Source: Solanum dulcamara
Taxonomy: Eukaryota; Streptophyta; Magnoliopsida; Solanales; Solanaceae
Direction of reading: 5' to 3'
Length of the DNA stretch: 64,000 nt
Assembly (NCBI RefSeq): GCF_947179165.1
Contig: NC_077240.1
Span: 131,501-195,500 of the forward strand
Part shown: positions 1 through 10,846 of the stretch, piece by piece
How the letters are laid out: every line of letters begins with the position of its first letter
Position numbering within the stretch: position 1 is the stretch's first letter
Notes under the pieces: generated by a model
What the model saw: only the letters and a program-made list of their open reading frames with translations
Databases searched by the model: none
What the model was told of the DNA's origin: nothing
Position numbers and translations under genes: made by a program

Positions 1-1139
1 TCCTACTCTTTTTTAGTTTTTTATGTAAGAAGAGAAATTCATACTGTTTCATCCGCTCTCTTATTCCTCCCTCCTATGTTGTCTATATGAGTGCCAGGCA
101 AACTACATCCCATGTTGTCTCTCATTTCTTCCTTCTTCATCTCCTTCTTAATTTTCATCATAGTAACGGCTCTTCAATAGTTTTGGCATCATCCAAGCTA
201 TTCCTAACATGTTTCACTATAAATCATAGTCCGGTAGGTGATTCACATCCTTTTCCACTCTCCACTACCTACTTTACACTTGATGTTTCAATAGAAGTCC
301 TCCTACTCTTTCATAATACTCCTCCAGGAGCTACACCATACATGAAGTGATGTCACCAGTTCACCAAGTCCAAATTGAACTCTATATTTTTCAATAAAGA
401 CTCATGCCTACAACACTTCATCAGTTCATCTTCGTCCCAAGCTCATCCACTTCCCCCATAAGGCTTTTAGTAACACCTCTAGATCTCTGATTCTTCATTA
501 GTCATTGTCACCTGCATAGGAGATGTGATTACCTCATGCTTGAGCAAATGATATTCCCTTCGCTCCCGGCTCAAGTCCCACAGAAAATTCCTGTAGTATC
601 CCTAACCTTTTCCATGGACTCCTCGATCTCCTCAGCCACCAACTTAATTTTTTATAACCCTCACAATGACGAAATTCCATAGAGAACTATTATTGAGAGT
701 CGCACTGGTATAAGGAACCCAATTTACAAATAAGAACCTCCGGCAATTATTGAATGTTGAACACTCACTCATTAACATGATCTCACACTTTATCATATAT
801 AATTTCAACTACAAAACTGCTTAAAACCATATGATTATAGAGTTGAGCGTCCTTTACATAACACAGTACAATTGTACTATATATAATTGTAAATGTGACA
901 CAAACACTGTCTTTCTTTTTATTAGCCAATAATTTCAATTAAGAAAAAACCAAATAGGTGAAAGAACTAAAAAATAAGGACACATTTAAATTGTCTTGCC
1001 TTCACATTGTTAGTTTTTTTGGAAGCTGGTAACATGTATTCACATGCAGAAGACTACTGCAGAGCATTGAACACCTCAAGGATGGAGTTTTATCTTCAGA
1101 AGACAACTAAATAATTGGGGAGATTCAAAGAGGGCAGAC
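1..1139. other. Non-coding stretch, no gene supported
   Basis: No spliced or open reading frame here gives a recognisable protein. The longest open frame (87-350, plus) is low-complexity and unconvincing. By position this should be intron or 3' part of the minus-strand ARID gene, but I could not find an ARID continuation exon in it. Confidence 0.4.
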
Positions 1140-1760
1140 TTTTTTAGCATCATATATCAGTTCAAATGTTCAATGGTTTGTAGGTAGGACAAGATACTTT
1201 ACGGTGGAAAGGAAGCAAGAAGGGACTTTTCAAGGTGAGCAATGCTTACAATAGAATGAATCACTCCACTTAGAGTGTAAAGAATTGGCCATGGAAAGGT
1301 ATCAAGAAAACCAAAATACCATGCAAAGTGGCCTATTCTGTCTGATTGTTAGCTAAGGAAGCAGTACTAACTCAAGATAATTTGATGTGGAGAGGGATAT
1401 CATTATGTCCTAGATGTTTCTATTGTGGTGAGACTGCTGAGAAGTTAACCATATCTTTCTTCACTGCAAAATCACAGGACAGTTGTGGAGGATGTTCTTA
1501 AATCTCAAGGGCATATCTTGAACTATGCTTGGCAAGATTACTAAAGCAATCCAGATCTGGGAGGAAGCAGGTATGCAGGCAAAAACCAGAGATAGATGGA
1601 GAATTGTCCTTGGTAGCATTTGTTGGACAATTTCGAAGGAGAGGAACTCTAGGTGTTTTGATAGTATAGAGAACAGTATGTAGAAGATCAAGCTAAATTG
1701 TCTTTTAAGACAATGTTTTTGGTGTAATCAGTTATACTCAAATGATACTATCCCTATATT
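1140..1760 (+). mobile_element. L1-type LINE remnant, RT zinc-binding region
   Basis: Conceptual translation from about 1184 gives DTLRWKGSKKGLFKVSNAYN, followed by KIPCKVAYSV and LTQDNLMWRGISLCPRC, the layout of the zinc-binding domain after reverse transcriptase in plant L1 elements. Several stops and frameshifts break it. The element tail is cut at 1760 by the LTR that follows and resumes after 5623 (CTATATT joins GATGCTCTAGACTC), so the LTR landed in an already old LINE. Confidence 0.7.
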
Positions 1761-2469
1761 TGTAATGACCCTCCAGTTCATTTATGTGAAAATGTCTTCT
1801 TTTCGTCGGTTAGAGCGTTCCTATAGAGACCCCAAGTCATTTATGACTTATTGGCACTGAATGCTAGATCGCCTGGTCATTCGTTTGGGTTTTATACCCG
1901 TTTCGGTGTTTTGGAGCTTTTGAAACTTGAATAGTTGACTTTGGTCAAAACTTCAGGTAAACGGCCTTAGAATGGAATTCTAACAGTTCCATCAGCTCCG
2001 AAAGGGTCATTTTAGGCTAGTAGCATGGTCAGCTCGAATCCCGAGGCTTTCGGTATGAGTTTATTCCATTAGGCATTTTAGCTTTTAAGATTTGGCCTAA
2101 GTTTGACCCTAGTCAACATTTTTGGTAAACGCGCTCAAATGAGAATTCCATCAGTGCAGTTAGCTTTGGAATGTCGAGTTTGGTCTAGAACGACCCTTCG
2201 TGCGCTTTCCAAGACTTCCAGTCTAATCCTGAGTCCCCTTGTGGAAATTGGCTAAAAACGACACTTGAGTGTGGGACCCACTTTTTGTCAAAATAACCAC
2301 TGTTGGAAATTCCAACATAGTCGTTGTGTTCGGAACGTCGAACTTGGATGGGTGGCATAGTCCATTTGCGTGCACGGGGTTCCGAACGAATCCCGAGCAC
2401 CCCGTCGGAGAAATTTGTACTTAGTGGCCAAACCAACTGATGCAACTCAACTGGTGCAGGCCTCAATGC

Positions 2470-2635
2470 CCTTCGCGTTCGTGGGCATCTTGGCTACGTT
2501 CGCGATGGACTATCCCAGTGGCCTCCGCCTTCGCGAGGCAATGGGTCGCATTCGCGAGGCCCATACAGCCTGCCTTCTGCAATAGCGGGAGCCTCTCTGC
2601 GATCGCGGGCTGCGTTCACGATGAAGGTTTCGTCT
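2470..2635 (+). repeat. CG-rich palindromic word array in LTR copy A
   Basis: Downstream of GGTGCAG (2453-2459) lie repeated short words built on TTCGCGA and GCGATCGC, including CTTCGCGTTCG, GTTCGCGATGG, CTTCGCGAGG, ATTCGCGAGG and TGCGATCGCGGG. They are irregularly spaced, so this is not a simple tandem repeat. Confidence 0.75.
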
Positions 2636-3592
2636 GGTCTTTTTAAATAAAGAGCAGACGCGTTTCAGCTTTGGGAAAAATATTCAAAAGGTAATTTCTC
2701 TTTCGTTTTAGCTTTGATTTGGGTGATTCAAAGTCCAGTGTGTTCGGGGAGACCGTGGGAACGTGTTGGATGTTCGGAGATTGTAAGGGGACCTTCGTTT
2801 GAGGTAAATTTGGCTTCAAAGGGGCTGCTAGTCCTCTGTTTCTTTAGCTTTTTGGCGAATTCTTGCATGATGCTCATTTGGGCTATCTTGAGCCCAGAAT
2901 TGTGTTCGATTTTTGGACACAAGTTTGGGGAGCTAATTAGAACCTTTTTAAGAAGTCAATTCCAAAATTTCTGGAGTGATTTTGGTGTCTAAACGACTGT
3001 ATTAACGTTGTGATCCTATTTTTGATAGTGTGCAGCGTTCAGAGGCAGCACGGAAGGAAAAAGCTTTGGAGACGTGATTTGGAGCGCACGAGGTCGGCCT
3101 TAAGGTAGGCTACAACTTCTCGTTCTTTAGATTGAGCTTTGAATATATAATTGTATGTTATTTTTTGTGAATTTGGGGTGGGTATCTAGTTGATCATGCT
3201 TAGCTTCCTAGAATCCATGTTTTAGGCCTATTTCGGGTAATTCGGGATCGTTGGCATATTGGCTTCCTTATTTGATCATTCTTACCTTGTGGTGTGACTT
3301 GTTTATAGTTTGTTGTTGATATTGAAGCATGTTTGGCCTTAGTCTAGGCTTAGACTAGTGATTGTCATGGACTTGCATAGTTTGGAGGCGTTAGGCCTTA
3401 GACTCTCCCCGAAGTCGCTTCGCACGGCTTAGCTCCCTGTAGACTGATATAGCAGACTTGAGTCTGATAGTCTGAGCCTTAGCTAGGCAATAACCTAGCA
3501 CTTGAGACCTTTTATCCATAATTTCCTCCTTTGGTCGGCTCTTGTGTACTTGGTTCTTGTTCAAAGGTTGCTCATCGATTCAGGTTGGATTT

Positions 3593-4459
3593 TTTTGGTG
3601 AAGTAATTAAATTGTATTAAAAAGGCATCAAGGAGATGCAATGGTTACAACTAGAAATAAAGTTGCTTCAAACATGAAATTAACATGAGGTTAACTGTGC
3701 AAAAACCTGTAAAGCAGCCAAAAAGATAAGCCCCCTTAAACCCTACCGTGCTAGAGTTAGGGAGCTAACAAAATCCAAAAAATTATCCATACTGTTTACA
3801 GGGGAGAGAAGGTGCCAATTATAAAGACTAACTAAACACCTAGCCTTAAATGGTGCTTATCGGAGTTGATATTCCATCAAAGCATCTACAGTTTCTCTCT
3901 TTCCAAATGCTCCAAAAAATTACTATTGGGATCATCCTCCAGGTACTTTTGATGGTGTTTTCAACTCTCCGACATATCCAGCTAACATAAGCATCTTTGA
4001 TGGAATGGGGCATAACCCATTGGAGGCCAAACAATGAGAAGAAGAAATGCCATATGCCAACTATTATAGGGCAGTGCAAAAAAAGATGGTTCACACTCCC
4101 ATTTTCTTGTTTACAGAAAAGACATCTGATGATGAGAATGATGCCCTTTTTCCTAAGGTTGTCTTGTGTTAAACATGCCTTATGAATGGTTGTCCATGCA
4201 AAACAGGAGACCTTAAGAGGTTGCTTGGTCCTCCAAATATGCTTCCAGAGAAAGTCTTCAAGTATGCCATTCTGGGCACACCAATAATTGTAGCTTTCCT
4301 TCATAGTGTAGATCCCTTCCTTGGAGCTGCCCCAAAGAGGTCTATCTGGATTGTGAACATCTAGGTTATAGCTTTCCAATGTTTGTAGCAGGAGAAGAAG
4401 TTCATTAATTTCCCAGTCCTACAGATTCCTTGTGAAAATTGGACTCCAAATATTGTCAA
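3593..4459 (-). mobile_element. 5'-truncated L1-type LINE inside LTR copy A
   Basis: On the minus strand an open frame (4379-3846, 177 codons) has [37 protein letters not shown] and FWSIWKERNCRCFDG, the zinc-binding domain (CxxC...HxxxxHC) and 3' end of an L1 ORF2. Imperfect 22-base duplications flank it (3571-3592 and 4460-4481; three mismatches), as expected for target-primed insertion. The frame is intact over this domain, so the copy is younger than most LINEs here. Confidence 0.8.
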
Positions 4460-4639
4460 CTCGTCGGTTCAAGTTGGATTTGCTTCGAGCTTGGAGTGAT
4501 TTATTGATGGCACTCGGTATGGGGTTCTGCCCTTGACCCTTGTTTGGTCTTTGATCCTAAATCTAGCCAACTCGTCTCTATTCTCGGTTCAAGTCCCTGA
4601 TTCAATCCCCTACGATTAAAGTCCCTGCCTTGGCTCTCA

Positions 4640-4845
4640 GCCTTAGTTAGAATCCTCGTCTTATCTTTCGCCTTGGGTAGAGTCTTCGTGTATCTTTTGC
4701 CTTAGTTAGAGTCCTCGGCGTACCTTTTGCCTTGGTTAGAGTCCTCGGCGTATCTTTCGCCTTGGTTAGAGTACTTGACATATCTTTCGCCTCGGTTAGA
4801 GTCCTTGGCTACTATTCCGCCGTGGTTCAAGTCCCTGGCACTCAG
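4640..4845 (+). repeat. 30-bp minisatellite, about seven units
   Basis: Units start GCCTTGGTTAGAGTCCTCGG at 4640, 4670, 4699, 4729, 4759, 4789 and 4819, nearly all 30 bases long with a few substitutions. They lie in the 3' half of LTR copy A. An open frame across them (from 4732) is a by-product of the 10-codon period. Confidence 0.85.
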
Positions 4846-5623
4846 TTGACTCAATTCAAATCTGTAAAAGATCGTGGTAATATTGGAAGTACCTTCGTAT
4901 TCTCATCGTGGTTCTTAGCTCTTATGTACATCTGTCGGGCTTATGGGGTCCGTTCGGGTTCTTACTTAAATTTGTGCACGAGTGCAACCTCTGGGCTAAT
5001 GAGGGCCCAGTTGGGTTTAGTTAGCTGCACTTTCTCCCTTTTCTATTCTTAGTACACCCGTGTGCAATCCTATTAGTTTTCCGCATGTGGCCTCTGTTGT
5101 GTTTGATTCTAGCATTTCATATTACTTTTACTTTTCTTGCTCAGTCGGCACATAATGTCTACTAAGTACCTGTTGTTTTGATACTCATACTACACTCTGC
5201 ATCTGTCTTCGTGATACAAGTTCGAGCACCAGCTACCAGCGTTGAGATCAAGCCTGCAGCAATCTGATTCGGAAGTGAGGGTGAACACATGGCGTTCTAG
5301 GCTTTACTCATCTCCTTCTGTATATAGAAGACTAGTCTTTTGCTTTTTGAGACAAGTCTTTATTTTTATGATACATTTTTGGGACTTGTATTCGTTTTGT
5401 AATAGCTCTGTACATGTGAATTTCAGGTGCTGGGAGGGATCTTTTATTGTGTATATATGTTTTGGTTTGCTTCCACCTTGAATCTTCTTTATTTCTGTTA
5501 ATTGATTATTCTTGTTTAATTTCTACCATTAATCCCATTATTTGTAGTTTTAGGATACGGTCGACTTACCTACTGGTGGTTTATAGTAGGTGTCACCATG
5601 ACTCAAGAAATCAGGTCGTGACA

Positions 5624-6327
5624 TATTGATGCTCTAGACTCAATTTAGGAAAAATATAGAAGGATTTGAAGCCAATTTTGTAAATATAGTTTTAGTACAA
5701 CCTACTTACTGTTTTGCTTAGAGCGAAAAATATACACAGTCACCAGATTCAAAAAAAATGCATTGATATAGGTTTTGTCAACTACAACGATCAATTACCG
5801 AATATGACTACAAAATCACTCCACTGCTCCAAAATTGGTTACATTTGGGCAAGTTAGGAGCATACAACACGTATTCTCCAACTTGCAGAAAAATGTCAAA
5901 AGTTCGAAAATATGGCAAAAATTCAAACCTTGTAATTTTTAAAAATGAAAATGTACGAGGTATATACCTTATGCACTCTAACTCGAGGGAGAGTGTTAAA
6001 TATATCTTTTAGAGAAATAGTGTGTTAAAAACGTTAATAATATATAGATATGGCAAGCATTCGTACCTTGAATATACTTAAAGGTTTAGACTCCTTGTAA
6101 TTGTGTAATTAGGAATAAGAATTACATAATGCTTTTTCCACATTACCTGTAAGCACTATTTAAATGCCAGAATGTTTGAGGGAATAATCAAGTAATTGTA
6201 CTCCCAAAACCTCTTTTTTTCCTCCTTTCTTTACAATTAGTAGACAATCAAAAACAGTGTTGCTTAGCAAAATAGATCTACAACAAATGAAGTTTGAGTC
6301 AAACCACAAATATGAGTTTGTCCTTAC
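5624..6327. other. Probable ARID intron sequence
   Basis: AT-rich, no open frame of note. It begins with the severed tail of the LINE at 1140-1760. I looked on the minus strand for the exon expected to continue the ARID domain and did not find it. Confidence 0.4.
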
Positions 6328-6380
6328 TTGGGGGGTTTGAACGATTCTCCTACTTGTCGCCATAGCTTGCATGATGTTAC
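6328..6380 (-). CDS. ARID gene, 53-base exon
   Basis: Acceptor TTATAG/GTAACA, donor CCCCAA/GTAAGG. It encodes VTSCKLWRQVGESFKPP plus two bases of the next codon, the motif that follows LGGYxx in ARID domains. The next exon (usually beginning with a Cys/Thr-rich turn and SW) was not found between 1 and 6327. Confidence 0.85.
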
Positions 6381-9300
6381 CTATAAGACCACGAATAGGA
6401 AATAACCGATGAGTATACGATTGTACACTCCATTATAAAGCAACCATGAATATTGTTAAGCTATGAAAGAAACAGAAGAGATAGACAAAATAGACACCCT
6501 AACTATAACCGATCTAAAGATAGTAAGTTCTATGCAGAAGAAAGATAAAGTTCCTGTAGTCTGTCCTTCTAACTCTAAGACGTTTCTAGAATTATAGTAA
6601 GTAAACTTATATGGTGCACATGAGCAAGAAAGTAAGGCTCTTTTATAAGAAAAGAAAGTTGTATTAAAAACCATGTTGAAAGTATTAATACATCAAAAAA
6701 CAGAAGTTTCCTCTGATCCCCACTAATCCACTAAACAAAAGCCAAGTGCATATCCTGAAAGAGGCTTAAATCCTTACAGCACAGCGGCAAAGAAAACCAC
6801 ACTCAATCATACATGATTTAGTAAAAGAAACCACTCCTGAAGTGTTAAAGCATACTCCAACCAATTACACCGCATCACAACTAGCGAGCTGTACTCCGTA
6901 GAATCTCGCTATTCTTGCTATAACCAAAATACCAATATAAAATGACTACAAACAAACCAAGTTAAAGTCTTACTGTTTCTTTAATATCTACCAACCTGTT
7001 ACTATAGGAGTCAAGGTTTCCATAGAATCTCCTAATTTATAGGAAACGGTCAAAAATGCCCCTCAACTATGGGAAATAGAGCAAAACTGCCCTTATTTTA
7101 TCACTAGGACCAAAGTTAAAATAAGGACAATTTTGCTCCATTTCCCATAGTTGAAGGGGAATTTTGGGCCTTTTCCCATAATAATGGGTTTCACATTTCT
7201 CGTTGCTCATATCAACGCAACTGTCCATCAACAAGATCAATACAACTCTGTCTATTTATCACCACAAGTAGAAAAGGTGGAAAGGGAACTAATTGATGAT
7301 GGAGCAAAAGATTTTTGTTCATAGAAGGAGCAATAGTAGATTCTTAAGATAATCCAAATAATAACTGGATCAAGTCGCCCAAGTAAAATGTAGAGAAGCA
7401 AGAATGAATATTGTTGCTTCTTCTATACAATGCAAGTGGCTTGGATTAATTTAGGCAGCTACCTCATTGCTCAATAATGACCACAGTAGAAAAACTAAAT
7501 CCAATTTAATAAGGTGAAATTCTTAAAGATTCGTTTAAGAAGCTTGTTCCACTTCTTTGGTGCTTATCCAGAAGTGTAGGTCTGAACGCTAAAGTTCTTA
7601 TTCCTCTGACTTAGGTACTATATTCACCAAGACTGCCCCAATTGGTGTTCCTATCAAGACCAATTCCACCACTTTCCCCACTATTCCAGCAAAAACTGAA
7701 CCTAATCTGACTACTTTCTGTTTTTTTTAAGAAGGTAACATTTGTGTATATTGACAAGGATAGTACATAGGTTGTACTGAAAACCATATTTACAACATGC
7801 CAAAAATAAAGAACTAAATCAACAATCCTACTTTCTGTTTTGTTGTGGGTTGTTTTTATGTAAGAGTAAGAGCATGCTTAGCACACTCTTTAGGTCACTG
7901 TATACAGTCTTCACAGAGATGGTGGAACCTTGGTTTTCTTTTTAAATCCACTCATCTAGGATAAAGGGAGGAGGGGATCTGGAAGAGACCACTCGGACTT
8001 TTTTATAACAGAGAAGTCCCGGAGGATCAGTGGTGCACGGTCCTAAACTCAGTGGATAATAAGCCAGCTCTACCCTTCTCCATTAAAATACCAAGCTTTT
8101 GTTAGTAGCAGGGTTCGAACTCGTAATGTGCACCTAACACACACATCAAAAGGGGCACTCTTACCACCAGACCGAAGGCGTGGGGACAAGAGACCACCAG
8201 AACTTATTCTTTTTCTTTTCTTCTTTCTCCAGTTACTTGTGACTGTTTTTTATTTCTAAGAAAGACTAGTGCAGTTAAAGTTTCCCAGCCTCTTACCTAA
8301 CCTTAGGTATTAGTCATAGCAGACCTTTTTCAATCGAAAGCACTTCTTTTCCCCCAAAATTTGCGCCACTTTGACTCTTAATAGTAACACAAGTTTGTTG
8401 ATAAAAATGGTAACACTACATCAGCACATTTAAACTCTATACAGACCTGCTCATAACCACCAAGTCTGATCACTGCTCTCCACAACCTGACAAACATGAA
8501 CTAAAATAGTTAGGCCAAGTTCAACAAAAGCGATCAAAGTACATCGGTGAAATTAAGAAAAACATGTATGACTAACTTGAGACAATTTAATGGTTCTCCA
8601 TAGAACCGTGGGGCCTTGAACTCCAAGCACCTTTCTTTGTGGAAAGTTTCTAGCTCTTTCATAAATGCAGCTTGCTCTTCTTCTGTTCCAGACTCATCTT
8701 CCCCTGTGGGATTTGTATCCAGTAGAAAGTTCTTGGCTGGTGTTTTCACATCAATATCATGTTCCACGTCCAACTCGGGCTTTAGAAATTCATCCTTAGT
8801 CTTACTGGCTGATAGCATCTCCGTCTCTGTCAGCACATCATCCAATCCCTCCTTCGTTTCATTTTCCATTAATGCCTGCCTCAGAATTTCTCCTCCCTCC
8901 AGGTTCTCCTCCATTTCTTTATTGCTTGAGAATGAGCCACACCTCTTCACTCCCATTTTTAGTTCCCCTGTTCCAGTAGCATGTACCATACATGATTCCA
9001 GGTGAGTTGCCCGATGGATTCCACACAACTCCCCCCCAGTCACTCCATCATTCCGTTTTTTAGGTTCTTCATCATCAGGTCTTACTTTCACAGGACCCTC
9101 ATAATGGACTATGGAGTCCAGTTGTTCAGTAGAATCAAGACTAGTACTGTCCCTACATCCACCGAGGCCTTGAGATTCACTAGCATTTACATCACCGTCA
9201 GCTTCGAAGGCAATGGTGGGAGATTTGAAGAAAACCTTTTTATCTGCAGAGCGGTCTTCTTCATTCTGCACCTGAAGACTCTTAGCATCAAGTATGCTTG

Positions 9301-9565
9301 AGCCTGGGGACTCACTCTTAGTGCAACTACGGACGTCTAGCTCCTCTCCAGGAGTCACCAAGTTCTCTCTTTCTGCGAGCATGTCCTTTATTGCTTCAGT
9401 TCCATTTGTGTCGTCCTTGCCAGAAATGGCATCCTCCATTTCTGGCAGGGTTTCTTTGTTATCGTTTATGTTACAATCAACCATGTCTGACACGAAATGG
9501 TTGATCAATTTCCTCGCTTGATTACAGCGATCAATTCCCCTAGCTGGATTACAGCCCAACAAATT
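6328..9565 (-). CDS. ARID-domain nuclear protein (partial, three exons visible)
   Basis: The three exons 9565-8577, 8486-8447 and 6380-6328 join in phase (2, 0, 2) through GT..AG introns and together spell the start of an ARID/BRIGHT DNA-binding domain: FHKERCLEFKAPRFYGEPLN, then LWRAVIRLGGYE, then VTSCKLWRQVGESFKPP. ARID proteins bind AT-rich DNA in chromatin complexes. The long acidic, low-complexity region before the domain resembles the plant ARID3/ARID4 group, whose later exons carry an Hsp20-like domain; that part is not visible. The first exon shown has no ATG and starts at an acceptor (TTTTACAG), so the true start lies further 5', at higher coordinates, possibly beyond the nested LTRs at 10923-16831. 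Whether the gene is functional cannot be judged without its ends. Confidence 0.85.
7041..7177. repeat. Small fold-back (MITE-like) element
   Basis: The arms 7042-7099 and 7118-7176 are inverted copies: GGAAACGGTCAAAAATGCCC with CTCAACTATGGGAAATAGAG pairs with CTCCATTTCCCATAGTTGAA and GGGCCTTTTCCC. Loop about 18 bases. It lies in the ARID intron between the 40- and 53-base exons. Confidence 0.8.
7725..7827 (-). mobile_element. L1 tail fragment, 103 bp, with perfect TSD
   Basis: CTACTTTCTGTTTT occurs at 7711-7724 and again at 7828-7841. The 103 bases between start with T-run and carry GGTAACATTTGTGTATATTG, resembling other LINE 3' ends in this window (for example near 39965). This is a severely 5'-truncated retrotransposition product. 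Confidence 0.75.
8001..8187 (-). mobile_element. tRNA-derived SINE
   Basis: On the minus strand, 187 bases begin GTCCCCACGCCTTCGGTCTG and contain an A box (GGTCTGGTGGTAAGAGTG) and a B box (GAGTTCGAACCC) at tRNA-like spacing, then an unrelated body and an A-rich tail (ATAAAA). Flanking duplications 7983-8000 and 8188-8205 (AAGAGACCAC...ACTT) match at 15 of 18 positions. Probably a Solanaceae SolS-type SINE. It sits in the ARID intron in sense with the gene. Confidence 0.8.
8447..8486 (-). CDS. ARID gene, 40-base exon
   Basis: Acceptor TTTGTCAG/G, donor GAGCAG/GTCTGT. It completes the Lys codon and adds LWRAVIRLGGYEQ, the central ARID motif. Identified from domain continuity and phase, as it is far too short to stand out as an open frame. 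Confidence 0.85.
8577..9565 (-). CDS. ARID gene, large acidic exon
   Basis: 989 bases, open throughout (about 329 codons), entering after TTTTACAG and leaving at CTCAA/GTTAGT with a split Lys codon. Rich in Glu, Asp, Ser, Thr and Lys with no predicted fold; a disordered regulatory N-terminal region is likely. Its last 37 codons are the first helices of the ARID domain (EEEQAAFMKELETFHKE...). The plus-strand frames 8616-9521 are shadows of it. Confidence 0.85.
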
Positions 9566-9625
9566 CTGTAAAACCCCTTTTTCAATCCAGAAACCATAAG
9601 GGAAGAAAAATTAAGGTTGTTTGAA

Positions 9626-9860
9626 TTTCTAATAATTTATTTAATTTTTGTCAAGTGAAATATTTTGTGTATGTGGAATGTAATGTAACAAATTTTTTAA
9701 AATAAAAGAGAGAGTGCAAAGAGTGGAATAAATACACCTCTTTCTATTATTCCACTCTGTGTGTACTATACTCTCTTTTTTATTTTAAAAAATTTGTTAC
9801 ATTAAATTCTACATGGACAAAATATTTTATCTTAACAAAAATTAAATAAATTATTAGAAG
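9626..9860. repeat. Long AT-rich inverted repeat (hairpin)
   Basis: Left arm 9626-9731 (TTTCTAATAATTTATTTAAT ... GAGTGGAAT) and right arm 9747-9860 are inverted copies about 105-110 bases long, at roughly 85% identity by eye, with a short CCTCTTTCTATT loop. It lies 60 bases from the acceptor of the large ARID exon. Confidence 0.85.
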
Positions 9861-10655
9861 TTAAAGTTAAAGATTAAAATATTAATATCCCCTCTCTCAT
9901 CTCCATCCAAACAAAATAATTATAAAATAAAATATAAAATATTTTTTTATCCCACTCCACCACTTTCTCTCACCATAAACTCCTCCAATTTTTTTAGTTT
10001 TAATTTTAATTTTTAAATTTCTTTTATAAAAGTTTCTTAAAAAAAATTCTTTGTTCATCCACACACCCCCTCCCCTTTCAAATAATAATTTAGATATTAT
10101 TTTATTTTTAAAAAAAATAATTCTACCCCGCCCCACCTAACCCTCCTCTTCAAATTTTTTTCATTAATTTTGTGTTAGATATATACATGTGATTTTAGAA
10201 AAATATTTTTTACTTACTGCAAGACTTTTCTTAAAATACAATTTTTATTTCTGTTATATGTTGTACGCAAGTAGAAAAAAATATTTTCCTAAAAATATAT
10301 GTACATATAAAAATGTAAAAAAATAAAAAATAAATTAAGAGCGAATGGTTAGATGGAGTGCGTATAATTTTATTTTAAAAAATAAAAATAATAACATTTT
10401 TTTAGAAAACAGCGGAGGAGGGGTGAAATATGATTTTTTTTAGAAATATTTTATATAAGAAATTTAAAAAAATGAAAGGATGGTAATTGTTTGCGGAGGG
10501 GGGAGTGGTGGAATGGGTGAGAAAAATATTTTAAATTTTATTTTTTTAAAAATAATTTCTTCTCTTTGGGATAAAAATATTTTAGACTTTAACTTTTAAT
10601 TAATATTAATAGTTTATTTAATTTTTGTCAAGGTAAATTATTTTAGGAATAATTA
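9830..10655. mobile_element. Larger fold-back element sharing an arm with the hairpin
   Basis: The right arm of the preceding hairpin (AATTAAATAAATTATTAGAA, then GTTAAAG and ATATCCC) is repeated in inverted form at about 10545-10655 (GGGATAAAAATATTTTAGAC ... TTTATTTAATTTTTGTCAAG). Inner segments also pair (CCCACTCCACCACT with AGTGGTGGAATGGG). No transposase frame. Probably a non-autonomous long-TIR element. Confidence 0.6.
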
Positions 10656-10737
10656 TTATTATACTCAAAAAGGAAACTATTTACCATTGGATACCCCATT
10701 ACTTTCATACCCCTTATTTTTAACTATTTCGCGTATT

Positions 10738-10846
10738 TGATACCATGAGAATATATATTATATTCTGATGGTATCAAAAAGTTTCGTTGAAACACTGTCT
10801 CTTCCTTCTTGATACCATCAGTGTATAATATACTCTAATGGTATCA
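10738..10846. repeat. Two TGATACCAT...ATGGTATCA hairpins
   Basis: 10738-10776 and 10810-10846 each begin TGATACCAT and end ATGGTATCA around an AT-rich centre, 33 bases apart. They may be termini of a small fold-back element or remnants of two insertions. Confidence 0.75.

Larger units (their letters stand above)
1761..5623 (+). mobile_element. Family-1 solo LTR (copy A), carrying an L1 insertion
   Basis: Begins TGTAATGACC and ends GTCGTGACA, so it has TG..CA termini. The flanks are ATATT (1756-1760) and ATATT at 5622-5626, which overlaps the final CA, so the duplication is near-exact. It is collinear with 51334-54919 at both ends: W-box-like dyads near the start, a GGTGCAG word followed by CG-rich palindromic words, and a tail with CTACTGGTGG and GTAGGTGTCA. 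No gag, protease or polymerase coding is present. This fits a recombined solo LTR; a non-autonomous LTR element is an alternative. Net length without the LINE is about 3.0 kb. Confidence 0.75.

Noticed and set aside
1..620. Possible copia polyprotein fragment or next ARID exon
   Set aside because: Translations on both strands gave no motif I could defend.
4732..5052. 106-codon open frame, VRVLGVSFA repeats
   Set aside because: Product of a 30-bp minisatellite inside an LTR; no conserved protein.
1761..5623. Full-length retrotransposon
   Set aside because: Only one LTR-like unit is present with TG..CA ends and near-exact TSD, without internal coding; solo LTR is simpler.
8102..8187. tRNA-like gene (A and B boxes, minus strand)
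   Set aside because: The acceptor stem does not close, no anticodon arm is formed, and flanking TSDs plus an A-rich tail mark it as a SINE.
8616..9521. Ser-rich plus-strand frames
   Set aside because: Antisense of the acidic ARID exon (Glu/Asp codons read as Ser/Phe/Leu).
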